From the NCBI GenBank assembly GCA_051884615.1, contig JBJEVT010000031.1, positions 70,863 to 134,862 on the forward strand: a stretch of DNA of 64,000 nucleotides. Reading direction: 5' to 3'. This stretch comes from UBA1724 sp051884615 (GTDB lineage: Bacteria; Verrucomicrobiota; Lentisphaeria; Oligosphaerales; Oligosphaeraceae). How positions within the stretch are numbered: position 1 is the first letter of the stretch; each line of letters starts with the position of its first letter. Positions 34,639 through 44,300 of this stretch are shown piece after piece. A model generated the notes under the pieces. That model did not search any database, was not told where the DNA came from, and was given only the letters and a program-made list of their open reading frames with translations. The translations under genes and the position numbers were made by a program.

Positions 34639-35067
34639 CTAGGGCCGGGGGGCGCAGAGGAGACGGAGCGCCTTCCGGGTGGCGTCCTCCACCCCCTGGA
34701 GCAGCCGTTCCCGCAATTCGGGGCGGGGCTGGCAGAGGTCGTAGGTGCTGGTGATGCATTCCATGCACTGGTGCACCTGCGGGGGGAGGGCGCGCCATCC
34801 CTCCAGGAGATCCCCGGTGGGGCCCTGGAGGGTGGTGAGCCGCTGGTCGTATTCCCCGTCCAGGTAGCGGTTGAGCATCTCCCGGAAGTGATTCCGGCAG
34901 GTCATCGCCCCCGCCGGCCCCACCTCCCATTTGCGGAAGGTGGACCAGTCCACATGGAAGAATTTGCCCAATGTCCGGTAGGACAGGCATAGGCTGCGGC
35001 GCTTCCGGGCCAGACGCAGCTGCACCTCCCGGGTGATGATCCGGCTCTCGTCAATGTATTCCTGCAT
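34639..35067 (-). CDS. Helix-turn-helix transcriptional regulator (XRE-like)
   Basis: A 142-residue protein. Residues 10-45 (REVQLRLARKRRSLCLSYRT, then LGKFFHVDWSTFRKWEVG) form a DNA-binding helix-turn-helix of XRE type. The rest is helical with three widely spaced Cys and no recognised ligand domain. The start at 35067 has AAGGAGG 10 bases upstream. It is divergent from a CBM9-like lipoprotein gene with a 407-base gap that contains an AT-rich segment (35238-35290), a likely shared control region. Target unknown. Confidence 0.7.
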   Translation of the reverse strand: MQEYIDESRIITREVQLRLARKRRSLCLSYRTLGKFFHVDWSTFRKWEVGPAGAMTCRNHFREMLNRYLDGEYDQRLTTLQGPTGDLLEGWRALPPQVHQCMECITSTYDLCQPRPELRERLLQGVEDATRKALRLLCAPRP

Positions 35068-35474
35068 GGGGTCATGTCCTCCTTGGCGCAAGGGCCTTGA
35101 ACAACGGGAAAACGCAAGGGGCGCCGGGGATTCCTCCCCCGCCCGCGGGAATACTCTATCGGGAGAAGCCCCCGCCTCCTCCAAAAGGCAGGGGAGATGC
35201 GCCTCTTCCCATCCCCGCCCGAAAAGGCGCGGGATTCTTTGGGAATATTCATAACCTATTGCATTGGAATAACTTATGATATTTTGTCCTGTTGTTCCCC
35301 CTCTGCTTCGGGAGGAGACGGCGCCGGAATGCGGGAAGGAGGGGCGGGGAGGCTCCAGAGCAGGGGTGTTCCGCCGCGGCAGGGCGGTGGCGTCGTGGGG
35401 GAGGGGCACAGGCTATATTAGCCGGGTTTTCTGTCCTTCCGGTTTTTCCTTCGTCTCTTTATCCCTGTTCTTCC
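35068..35474. promoter_or_regulatory. Divergent control region
   Basis: A gap between the HTH gene and the lipoprotein gene. The AT-rich block at 35238-35290 includes TTGCAT and TATTTT, 15 bases apart on the plus strand, as a weak promoter. A second possible -10, TATATT, lies near 35413. No ORF is supported. Confidence 0.35.
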
Positions 35475-36266
35475 ATGCGTAACTTGGTCCCTTCTCTCCT
35501 CCTTCCCGTTCTGGGGGTTGCCCTGGTTTTCCTTTCTGCCAGCTGCGGGCATTTGTCCTCCCCGGAGGAGTTTTCTCCCGTGGTGGCTCGTCGGGTCCAG
35601 GGATTGGTGGTGGATGCCCGGCAGAGCGATCCCGCCTGGGAGAAGGCGGTGCCCGTCACGTTGAGCCTGTATGATCCGGCCATGGGTTGTCCGGAGAAAA
35701 CGGTGGAGGCCGTCGCGAAGGAGGAGAACCCCGTGGCGGTCACGGCGCGCCTGCTGCACGACGAGAAGAATCTGTATGTGGGTTGCCACATCCGCAACGA
35801 CGACATCTGCTGCCTGACCTCCGAGGACCAGCTCCTCCACTTCCTCCTGGGGGATGTGATGGAGGTCTTCCTGAAACCGGCGCAGGCATACTGCTATCTG
35901 GAGTTGTATGCCACCCCCTCCGCGCGGAAGACCACCTTCTTCTTCCCCAGCCGCTCCTGGGGCGGGCCGGAGTATCTGGCCACGCAGTCCCTGATGCCGG
36001 AGCTGGGGGTGGTGTCGGCGGTGGATGGCACCTTGAACGACTCCACGGACCGGGACGACGGGTGGTGGACGGTGATGACCATTCCCAAGGAGATGGTGGA
36101 GAAGAAGACGGGGGTGCCTCTGGAGTCCGGCCAGATTTGGCAGATCCTGCTGGCGGGCTACGCCCGCTCCTCCCATCGCTCCTTCTGCGTCAACTTCTCC
36201 TACCCCCTCCAGCCTGTCCTGAATTTCCACCACCAGGAATACTGGGGCGCTCTGGTGCTGGAGTAG
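35475..36266 (+). CDS. CBM9-like domain lipoprotein
   Basis: A 263-residue protein with a lipoprotein signal peptide (LLPVLGVALVFLSASC, lipobox LSASC with Cys near residue 24). The mature part is a single carbohydrate-binding/DOMON-like domain: LVVDARQSDPAWEKAVPVTL, then LHDEKNLYVGCHIRNDD and VMEVFLKP, ending EYWGALVLE. Likely an outer-membrane-anchored sugar-binding or surface protein. A related domain ends the hydrolase at the left window edge. It starts after a pyrimidine-rich leader with no Shine-Dalgarno. Confidence 0.82.
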   Translation: MRNLVPSLLLPVLGVALVFLSASCGHLSSPEEFSPVVARRVQGLVVDARQSDPAWEKAVPVTLSLYDPAMGCPEKTVEAVAKEENPVAVTARLLHDEKNLYVGCHIRNDDICCLTSEDQLLHFLLGDVMEVFLKPAQAYCYLELYATPSARKTTFFFPSRSWGGPEYLATQSLMPELGVVSAVDGTLNDSTDRDDGWWTVMTIPKEMVEKKTGVPLESGQIWQILLAGYARSSHRSFCVNFSYPLQPVLNFHHQEYWGALVLE

Positions 36267-36318
36267 CTCTCCCTTCCGTCAGGGCAGGGGGAGGAGCAAA
36301 AAAATGCGGGGTGCCGGC

Positions 36319-36346
36319 TTGCAAAAGGGAGGGGGCTCGTTACATT
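36319..36346 (+). promoter_or_regulatory. Promoter of tRNA-Tyr
   Basis: TTGCAA (36319-36324), a 16-base spacer, and TACATT (36341-36346). The same TTGCAA-N16-TAYATT layout precedes tRNA-Gly and the small gene at 51316. The start point should lie near 36353, about 50 bases upstream of the tRNA. Confidence 0.8.
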
Positions 36347-36401
36347 AACCCCCGCGTCCGCCGAAAGGGCGAAAGCTCCGGGGCGCGGCAATCAATTTCC
36401 C

Positions 36402-36486
36402 GGTGGGTTACCCAAGCGGTCAACGGGGGCAGACTGTAAATCTGCTAGCTTTGCTTTCCATGGTCCGAATCCATGACCCACCACCA
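36402..36486 (+). tRNA. tRNA-Tyr (anticodon GTA)
   Basis: Acceptor arms GGTGGGT and ACCCACC, anticodon stem GCAGA/TCTGC with loop CTGTAAA (anticodon GTA), a long type II variable arm as expected for tRNA-Tyr, T-arm CATGG/CCATG, and CCA encoded. The T-loop reads TCCGAAT instead of the usual TTCGAAT. Confidence 0.95.
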
Positions 36487-36491
36487 TTTTT

Positions 36492-36529
36492 AATCCGAAG
36501 GCTACAGTATTGGCCTTCGGATTTTTTTT
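36492..36529 (+). terminator. tRNA-Tyr terminator
   Basis: Perfect 11-bp stem AATCCGAAGGC / GCCTTCGGATT with a 10-base loop and a run of eight T. It separates the tRNA from the next gene. Confidence 0.92.
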
Positions 36530-36584
36530 ATTCCCCCCTCTCCCCGAATCCCCTTCTCCGTTCCCCCGCCGAAGAGTGCAAGCC

Positions 36585-37361
36585 ATGGCCAAGCTGACGT
36601 ATTTGAAATATCGTCGTCCCACCGCCAAACAATCCCAAGGCGAGGCGGGTCGTCGTCATCTTCTGTGTCGCAGCGTTTTGGAGTGGATGTCCCGCAGGAC
36701 TCCCGCCCCGGAGGTGGTGGCGGTGGACGTGCCCACGGCCATGAACGGAGACAAAGCGGACGTGGTGGGGATCTGGATGGGGCGGAAGGCCCAGGGGAGC
36801 CGGAAATATCTTCTTCCCCGTGCCAGCATGGCGGTGGTGTGCGCCTTGAGCCGGAAGGAATGTTACGCCGCCTGCGTCAATCCCGAGGGACTGGCCTCCG
36901 AACTCCTTTTCCTCCGATCCCAGATGGCCGCCCTGGAGGAGGGCATCCGGCGGGAGGAACCCCAGTTGAGGGACGGGCATTTCCTCTTCGAGGAGTATGC
37001 GGAGTGGAACTACGAGGGCTCCCGGAATCCCAAATACCAGGAGTGCCTGCGCCGCCGCCGGGAAATCGAGCATATGCTGTATCACGGGACCCGGATGGAG
37101 CGCATCGCCCAGGCGGGCGTGGCCGACTTCCTCTATCTGGCCATCCCCGAGGGCGTGATCTTCGTGGAGGAGGTGATGCCCCAGTGGGGCGTGGTCACCG
37201 TCAGCCCCGAGGGAGAGGCCAGGGTGGCGCGGAAGGCGCCGGAGCAGAAAACCCGGGGAAAGGCCCTGGAACACCTGACCCTCCAGGCCGCCGTGCGGAA
37301 CACCCTCTATCTCCATGCCGGATTCGGACTGGCCACCCCCCCGCGCCGCCGGAAAGCCTGA
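36585..37361 (+). CDS. Protein of unknown function, 258 residues
   Basis: A soluble, basic protein with no signal peptide or membrane helix. The N-terminal part (VLEWMSRRTPAPEVVAVDVP, then NGDKADVVGIWM) has the outline of an alpha/beta fold with an Asp-containing strand that could suit a nuclease-like core, but no full PD-(D/E)XK motif can be shown. The middle is helical and charged (EEYAEWNYEGSRNPKYQECL), the C-terminus ends in an Arg/Lys-rich tail. The ATG at 36585 lies 11 bases from a weak GAAGAG. Unrecognised; the tRNA terminator directly upstream means it should have its own promoter. Confidence 0.65.
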   Translation: MAKLTYLKYRRPTAKQSQGEAGRRHLLCRSVLEWMSRRTPAPEVVAVDVPTAMNGDKADVVGIWMGRKAQGSRKYLLPRASMAVVCALSRKECYAACVNPEGLASELLFLRSQMAALEEGIRREEPQLRDGHFLFEEYAEWNYEGSRNPKYQECLRRRREIEHMLYHGTRMERIAQAGVADFLYLAIPEGVIFVEEVMPQWGVVTVSPEGEARVARKAPEQKTRGKALEHLTLQAAVRNTLYLHAGFGLATPPRRRKA

Positions 37362-37634
37362 CCCCCGTCCCCCGGCAGGGAAAGCCGTTTCGGTGGCTCC
37401 CCTTCCTGTTTTTCTCTCCTTATTCCCTTGCCCACAGGCGGGCAGGGACTGTCGCCATGCCCCCTCCATGAAACGTTAATTTGAAAAATTTTCGGCGGGG
37501 CGTGCTACATTATGACCGCTTCGTGCCCTTTTCCGCGGAAGGGCGGGTCTTGATGGTCCACAGCGGGAGAACATTCCGTCCCGGAGAATCTTGGGTGTTT
37601 CCCGACGTGTGGGTTCGTTCGTTTTTTCTTTAGC

Positions 37635-38378
37635 ATGATGGAGAAAGGAAAGAAAAAGAATATGGATGCGGTGCTGAAGCAGATCGCAGCCCGCCGTCAT
37701 CGGCGTCCCTACGGGGGCAATGCCCGGAAAGCGCGCGAAATACTTCTTTCCGCCGGCCTGAAGATTTTTGCGGAGAAGGGGTACGAACGTGCGCGGATTC
37801 GGGAGATTTGCGAGGTTTCCCGGAAAAACCTTGCCTCGGTGAACTACTATTTCCGGGACAAGGCGGGGTATTACCAGGAAGTCCGGGAGTATGCCCGGAA
37901 ACTGCGTCTTGAGGAGATCGAGACGCTGCTGGCATCGGAGAACAAGGATCCGTGGGACGCCCTGTCCCGCCACATCGGGGCTCTGGTGGGGTATTCCTAC
38001 GATGAAGACATGTTCTATGCCGCCTGGATGTATCTCCGGGAGTTCCTGGAGGATTCCGAGGAGGACGACGACCCGCGGGCCCAGGAATACCGGATTAAGT
38101 ACGAGGCCAAGATCCGGGATCTGCTGATCAAGATTCTGGGGGACAAGGCGTCGGAGCAGAACATCGCCCTTCTCCACTACACCTACGCCTCCCTGAGCCT
38201 CTTCCTGCTGCTGGAGGCGCCCCACTTTGGCAGCGACCACGAGAATCCCCTGCAGGTGAAGCCCTGGCACACGCCGGACCAGCTGCGGGATCACGTCATG
38301 GGCATTGTGCGCTACACGGTGGAGCACATGGAGCCCACGGGCGAGGCGGTGGCTCCCTTCCCGCCGTCGGAAGACTAG
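37635..38378 (+). CDS. TetR family transcriptional regulator
   Basis: A 247-residue repressor-type protein. Residues 33-75 hold the TetR DNA-binding domain (ILLSAGLKIFAEKGYERARI, then REICEVSRKNLASVNYYF), after an unusual basic N-tail. The remainder is the helical ligand domain. Directly upstream of the TolC/RND operon in the same direction, it most likely controls that operon in response to an efflux substrate. A -10-like TACATTATG lies at about 37506, with TTGAAA 19 bases upstream, a longer spacing than the stable-RNA promoters. A second ATG one codon in could be the true start. Confidence 0.88.
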   Translation: MMEKGKKKNMDAVLKQIAARRHRRPYGGNARKAREILLSAGLKIFAEKGYERARIREICEVSRKNLASVNYYFRDKAGYYQEVREYARKLRLEEIETLLASENKDPWDALSRHIGALVGYSYDEDMFYAAWMYLREFLEDSEEDDDPRAQEYRIKYEAKIRDLLIKILGDKASEQNIALLHYTYASLSLFLLLEAPHFGSDHENPLQVKPWHTPDQLRDHVMGIVRYTVEHMEPTGEAVAPFPPSED

Positions 38379-38581
38379 AATCCCGGCCGCCTCTTCCTCC
38401 TTTCCCGCCCGCCTGGTCCCCGGGTGTTGGCGGGGGAGGCGTTCTCCCCGTTTCCCCGGAGGGTTTTCCCGGGGGGGCGGGGTGTTCCCTGTCTTCTCCG
38501 GGGAACATGGCGGCCATAGCACAATTTTTCCCCCCTTTTTCCGTTTTCACGGAAAATGTCTACGACACCTTTCGAGCAGCC

Positions 38582-39883
38582 ATGCGTATCTCCCTTCTTT
38601 CCTGCCTTCTGGCACTCTCCCTGATTCCCCTTCTCCCCGGCGCCCCTCTGAAGCTCACTTTGGAGGAGGCGCAAAAGATCGCCCTGGAGCAGAACCCCAC
38701 CCTGGCGCAGGTCCAGACCTCTCTGGAAAGCGCCCTTGCCGCCTGGGAAAGCGCCCGCAGCGCCTATCTCCCCTCCGTGGACGCCCAGGCCGGTATCACC
38801 CGGCGCCGGGACGTGGCCACCAGACCCCTCCGGGACTACGACAACAACACCCTCTACGAGGCCGGACTCTCCGCTTCCTATCTGGTCTTCGACGGCTTCG
38901 CCCGGCGCTACCGCCTCCTCGCCGCCCGGCTGGGGCAGGACATGGCTGTGGCGGACTGCGATGACGCCCGCCGCCTCCTGGAGGAGCAGGTCTCCTACGC
39001 CTTCTACCAGGTCCTCCAGGCGCAGAACACCATGGAGATCCGGCAGCAGGACGCCGCCTTCAACCGTCAGCTGGAGGAGGACGCCCGGAAGAAGCACGAA
39101 TATGGCACGGCCAAGCTCTCCGAGGTCCTGAATTTCCAGTATCAGGTCCAGTCCGCGGAAGCGGACACCATTGTGGCGCGGAACTCCTGGAAGACCGCCT
39201 GGGTCGCCCTGGGCGCCCTGCTTTCCGTGCAGGAGGAGCAGATTTGGGAGAACATGGAGCTGGTTCCTCCCCGGGAGGAGAATCCGGCGGAGGTCTTCCC
39301 CGCCATCGGGACGGTGCTGGACTATGCGCTGGCGCACCGCCCCGACCTGCAGAACGCCCGCCGGGAGGTGGAGAATGCGGAGCTGGCGGTGAAGGAGGCC
39401 CAGGCCCAGTGGTATCCCCAGGTGCGCGCCTTCGCCAACTACGGCTTCAGCCGGGACCATTCCGCTCACTTCAACCGGCATTATGACCGCACGGTGAATT
39501 TTGGCTTGACCGCCAGCTGGAACCTTTTTGACGGCCTGAACACCCAGGCCGCCATCCGGCAGGCGGAAGCCAAGCTGCTGTCCAGCCAGAAGGGTCTGGC
39601 GGCCCAGGAGGACACCCTGAAGTCGGAGGTGCGTCAGAGCTACGTCTCCCTTCAGGCGGCCGTGGAGGTGCTGAAGAAGGAGAACAGCCTTCTGGAGGTG
39701 GCCACCCGGATCCGCGACCTGGTCAGGGAGGAGTACCTGGGAGGCACCGCCACCATCACCCGGCTCAACGAGGTGCAGACCAATCTGACCAACACCTCTC
39801 TGGCCCGCTCCAATGCCTGGATCTCCGTGTTGACGGCCCAGGAAAAGCTCTATTCCGTCACGGCTGGGTATCGTCTGCCGTAA
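38582..39883 (+). CDS. TolC-family outer-membrane efflux protein
   Basis: A 433-residue protein with a signal peptide (ISLLSCLLALSLIPLLPG). Two repeats of the outer-membrane-factor pattern are visible: LTLEEAQKIALEQNPTLAQV near residue 20 and VLDYALAHRPDLQNARREVE near residue 246, plus long coiled-coil helices and ASWNLFDGLNTQAAI. It forms the trimeric outer-membrane exit duct for the RND pump encoded downstream. Start chosen at 38582; the frame continues open upstream but lacks a signal peptide start there. Confidence 0.93.
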   Translation: MRISLLSCLLALSLIPLLPGAPLKLTLEEAQKIALEQNPTLAQVQTSLESALAAWESARSAYLPSVDAQAGITRRRDVATRPLRDYDNNTLYEAGLSASYLVFDGFARRYRLLAARLGQDMAVADCDDARRLLEEQVSYAFYQVLQAQNTMEIRQQDAAFNRQLEEDARKKHEYGTAKLSEVLNFQYQVQSAEADTIVARNSWKTAWVALGALLSVQEEQIWENMELVPPREENPAEVFPAIGTVLDYALAHRPDLQNARREVENAELAVKEAQAQWYPQVRAFANYGFSRDHSAHFNRHYDRTVNFGLTASWNLFDGLNTQAAIRQAEAKLLSSQKGLAAQEDTLKSEVRQSYVSLQAAVEVLKKENSLLEVATRIRDLVREEYLGGTATITRLNEVQTNLTNTSLARSNAWISVLTAQEKLYSVTAGYRLP

Positions 39884-40052
39884 CCCAAGGGGAAACCCCC
39901 TCCTCCTTCTTCCTCCCTTTTCCCGGCACGGGACGGGGGGGGGAGGGAGGACTTCGCCTGCCGGGGACCAGGCCCCCCTCCCGGGGAAGCGTTCTCTGTT
40001 TCTTCCCTCGGAGAAGGTCCCTCCACCATCGTTTCGCTTTTCCCACATCTTT

Positions 40053-41366
40053 ATGAAGAGAACGTCGTTGTTTCCCATTGTCCTGGGTGCCGTGGTCATC
40101 CTTGGTGTCGCCTTTTGGGGAGCGAGGCGGATTTCCGCCGCCCGGGAGGAGGCGCAGAGGAAGCAGGCCGGCTCGCGCAATGCGGCCGTGCCGGTGCGCA
40201 CGGCCCGGGTGGAGCTGGGGGAGGTGCGCAATGTGCTGACCTTCAACGGAGACGTGGAGGCCATGCGTTCCGTGGATCTCCAGGCGAAGGTCTCCGGACG
40301 CCTGATGGCGTTGGAATTGGAGGACGGCACTCCCGTGGAGGAGGGCACCCCCGTGAAGAAGGGCCAGCGCATCGGCATGCTGGACGGGCGGGAATATCAT
40401 GCGGCCCAGTCCGCCGCCAAGGCCGCCTGCTCCGTGGCCCAGGCCTCTCTGGCATCCGCCCGGGCGGTGGTGCTGCAACGCCAGGCCTCCCTGGCTTCCG
40501 CGGAGGCGAATCTGGAGGACAAGCAGAGGGAATATGAGCGGATGAGCGGTCTGGTGGCGCAGCAGGCCGGCACCCAGCAGAGCCTGGATCAGGCCACCAC
40601 GGCGCTGGCGCAGGCCCGCGCGGAGAAGCAGGCCGCCCAGGCCCAGGTGGAGGCGGGGGAGGCCGCCCTGGAGCAGGCCCGCGCCGCCCTGGAGCAGGCT
40701 CAGGCCGAGGAGGAGAAGGCGAATCTGGATGTGCTGGAGACCATCGTCTGCGCCCCCATGGACGGCGTGGTGAGCCGGCGCCATCTGGATCCCGGCGTCC
40801 AGGTGACGGCCTCCACTCCCCTGGTCACCATCCTTGCCATGGACACCGTGAAGGTGGTGATCTCCGTGCCGGTGAACCGGCTCTCCCAGGTGGTGCCCGG
40901 CACCACCCAGGCCACCCTCCGCAGCCCCGCCAATCCCCAGGAGGTGGTCACCTGCCTGGTGGAGAAGATCCATCCCGCCGTGGACAGCGTCACCCGCACC
41001 GCCCAGGTGGAGCTCCGGGTGCCCAACCGGCGGCGGGAGGACGGAACCTATCCCTTCCTGCCGGGCATGTATGCCACGGTGGAGCTCCTCCTGGAGGAGA
41101 AGCAGGACATCGTCACGGTGGATGTCTCCCTGCCCATCCGCAACGTGGATCGCCAGCTGGTCTTCGTGTGCCAGGGGGACACCGTGAAGGCGGTGCCTGT
41201 GACCCTGGGGCTGACCACGGGCGGCCGCGTGGAGGTGCTGGAGGGGCTGCACGAGGGGGACGAGGTTGTGGTGCAGGGGCAGCATCGGCTGACGGACGGC
41301 TCCTCCATCCGCCGCATCTCCCCCGCGGACGACGCCTCCGGCGACGGAGAGGAGAACAAGGAGTAA
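40053..41366 (+). CDS. RND efflux periplasmic adaptor (membrane fusion protein)
   Basis: A 437-residue AcrA/MexA-type protein: N-terminal membrane anchor (FPIVLGAVVILGVAFWGARR), lipoyl-like half DVEAMRSVDLQAKVSGRLMA, long Ala/Gln-rich helical hairpin (about residues 130-220), second lipoyl half ETIVCAPMDGVVSRRHLDPG and beta-barrel regions. It bridges the RND pump and the TolC-like duct. Six bases separate it from the pump gene. Confidence 0.95.
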   Translation: MKRTSLFPIVLGAVVILGVAFWGARRISAAREEAQRKQAGSRNAAVPVRTARVELGEVRNVLTFNGDVEAMRSVDLQAKVSGRLMALELEDGTPVEEGTPVKKGQRIGMLDGREYHAAQSAAKAACSVAQASLASARAVVLQRQASLASAEANLEDKQREYERMSGLVAQQAGTQQSLDQATTALAQARAEKQAAQAQVEAGEAALEQARAALEQAQAEEEKANLDVLETIVCAPMDGVVSRRHLDPGVQVTASTPLVTILAMDTVKVVISVPVNRLSQVVPGTTQATLRSPANPQEVVTCLVEKIHPAVDSVTRTAQVELRVPNRRREDGTYPFLPGMYATVELLLEEKQDIVTVDVSLPIRNVDRQLVFVCQGDTVKAVPVTLGLTTGGRVEVLEGLHEGDEVVVQGQHRLTDGSSIRRISPADDASGDGEENKE

Positions 41367-41372
41367 GCGGCC

Positions 41373-44300
41373 ATGTCTCTTCCCGAATTCGGCGTACGTC
41401 GCCCCATCGCCACGGGCATGCTGTTTCTGGCGATGCTGGTCCTGGGTCTGGTCTGCTTCCAGCGGCTGGGCCTGGACCTGATGCCGGAGATCGAACCCAC
41501 CAGGGTCACGGTGATGACCACCTGGGACGGAGCCTCCGCGGAGGATGTGGAGGCCAAGGTCACCCGGGTCCTGGAAAAACGCCTGGGCTCCGTGGCGAAC
41601 CTGGATGAAATCCGCTCCACCACCTCCGAGGGCATCTCCAACATCTCCTGCACCTTCACCTGGGGGACCAATCTGGACGAGGCCTCCAACGACGTGAGAA
41701 GCAAGGTGGACATGGCGGTGTCCAAGCTGCCCGACGACGTGGACACCCCCACCATCTTCAAGTTCGACTCCGCGGACATGCCCATCATGCTCATCGGCGT
41801 CACCGCCAAGGAGTCCCTGGAGCACCTCTACGACATCATCGACGACGAGGTGGCCCAGCCCCTGCAGCGGCTGGACGGCGTGGGCTCCGTGGACGCCCAC
41901 GGGGGACTCCAGCGCCAGATCTCCGTCATCCTCTCCCGGGAGAAGCTGGCAGGCTACGGCCTGACCCTGGGGGACATCGAGGACGCCATCGCCCGGGAGA
42001 ACAAGACCCTGCCCGCCGGCAGCCTGAAGATCGGCACCGTGGAATACACCATCCGGGTGCTGGGGGAATTCTCCGACCCGGCGCAGGTGGCCGACATCCC
42101 CATTCTGCGGCGGGACGGCTCCCTCCTGCGCATCCGGGACGTGGCGGAGGTCCAGGACGGCTTCGAGGAAGTGAAGCAGTATGTGGAGACCATGGGCCGC
42201 AGCGGCATGATGATGATGGTCCAGAAGCGCACCGGCGCCAACACCGTGGCGGTCTGCCAGGCCGTCCGGGAGGAGCTGGAGCGTCTGAAGGCCACGCTGC
42301 CCCAGGACATCCAGTTCTATGTGGTGAACGACTCCTCCACCTTCATCACCCAGTCCATCGCCAACGTGCGGGGCACGGTGCTGTGGGGCGGTCTCTTCGT
42401 GATTCTGGTCTCCTTCTTCTTCCTCCGGAATCTGCGCTCCTCCCTGGTGATCGTCTTCACCATCCCCTTCTCCCTGATCATCGCCTTCACCTTCATGTTC
42501 TTCATGGGGTGGACCATCAACATGATCAGCCTCTCCGCCCTGGCCATCGCCATCGGCATGGTGGTGGACAACGCCATCGTGGTGCTGGAGAACATCACCG
42601 CCCACATTTCCCGGGGCGTCCGGGTGCGGGAGGCCTCCATGTTCGCCGCCTCGGAGGTGGGCCTCTCCCTGCTGGCCTCCACCGCCACCACCATCTGCGT
42701 CTTCTTCCCCATGGTCTTCGTCCAGGGCGCCACGGGCATCATCTTCAAGCAGCTGGGCGGCCTGGTGACCGCCACGCTTCTGGCCTCCCTGTGCTGCGCC
42801 CTGCTGCTCACCCCCATGCTCTCCAGCCAGCTGCTCTCTCCCCCGCCGCCTCCCGCGGCGACGGAGAAGGAGAGCCTGTCCCGCCGTCTGTATCGCTTCT
42901 CCGAGCAGATCTTCCTGGGCATCGAGGCCGCCTATGGCCGGCTGCTGGGCGTCTGCCTCCGCCATCGCCGCACGGTGCTGCTTCTGGGCACGGCGCTGCT
43001 GGGATGCGCCCTGATGACCATTCCCTTCGTGGGCACCGAGTTCACGCCGGACCAGGACACGGGCGAGATGGAGATCCAGTTCCAGCTGCCCGTCTCCACC
43101 CGCCCCGAAATCACCGCCGAGACCGCCCGGCGCATCACCGCCCTGGTCTACCAGAAGGAGAAGGAGCTCCTGGCCACCCGGTATGCGGGCAAGGGCATCA
43201 GCCCGGCGAGTGACGGGACGCCCCGGGAGAGCGCGGTCCGCTTCAGCAACTGGCGGGCGGGCCAGTCCAACCGCGGCAGTGGCGGCGGCCATTCCGGCCG
43301 CGTGAACGTCAAGCTGCTGGAGCGGGAGTATCGTCCCTACTCCTCGGCGGAGCTGGGGGAGACCATCCTGCGGGAATTGCGGGAGTGGCCGGAGCTGGAC
43401 CGGGTCTTCCTTTCCACCTCCAACCGCCTCATGACCATGATGATGGGCGGCTCCAACGAGAAGCCCATCATCGTCAAGGTGCTGGGCTACGACCTGGAGG
43501 AGTCCCTGAAGGTGGCGCAGCGCATCCGCCAGATGGCGCTGGAGACCCCCGGCGCCGTGGACCCCAACATCACCTTCGACAACGGAAACCGGGAGGTGGT
43601 CATCCGGATCGACCGGGAGATGGCCTCCGCTCTGGGCGTGGACGTGAACAGCATCGTCTCCGCCATCCGCACCCTCTTCTACGGCAACGCCGCCACCGAA
43701 TACCGGGAGGCGGAGGATGAATACGACATCTTCCTCCAGCTGGGGGAGGGGGAGCGCCGCACCATCAACGACCTGATGAACTCCGAGGTGACCGCCAACG
43801 GACGCCGCTACCGGCTGGACGCCCTGGCCACCATCACCGAGGAGCTGGGCCCCGTCTCCATCACCCGCGTGGGCCAGGAGCGGTGCGTCAGCCTCCAGAT
43901 CGACATCTACGGACGCTCCCTGGGCGAAGTCTGGCGGGAGCTGAAGGCCACCATGGACAAGGAGCTGGTGCTGCCCCAGGGAATCAGCCTGGACTACGAC
44001 GGGCAGATCAAGGAGCAGGGCAAGTCCTTCGGCGACCTGAGCCTGATGCTCTTCCTGGGCATCATCCTGGTCTACATGGTCATGGCGGCCCAGTTCGAGT
44101 CCCTCCGCTCCCCCCTGGTGGTCCTCTTCTCCATTCCCTTCGCCGGCGCCGGCGCCGTCTTCGCCCTCGCCCTCACGGGGATGACCCTCAACATGATGAG
44201 CTTCATCGGCCTGATCATGCTGGTGGGCACCGTGGTGAACAACGCCATCATCCTCATCGACTCCATCGACCTGCGCCGCGCCAGGGGCGAGTCCGTCTGG

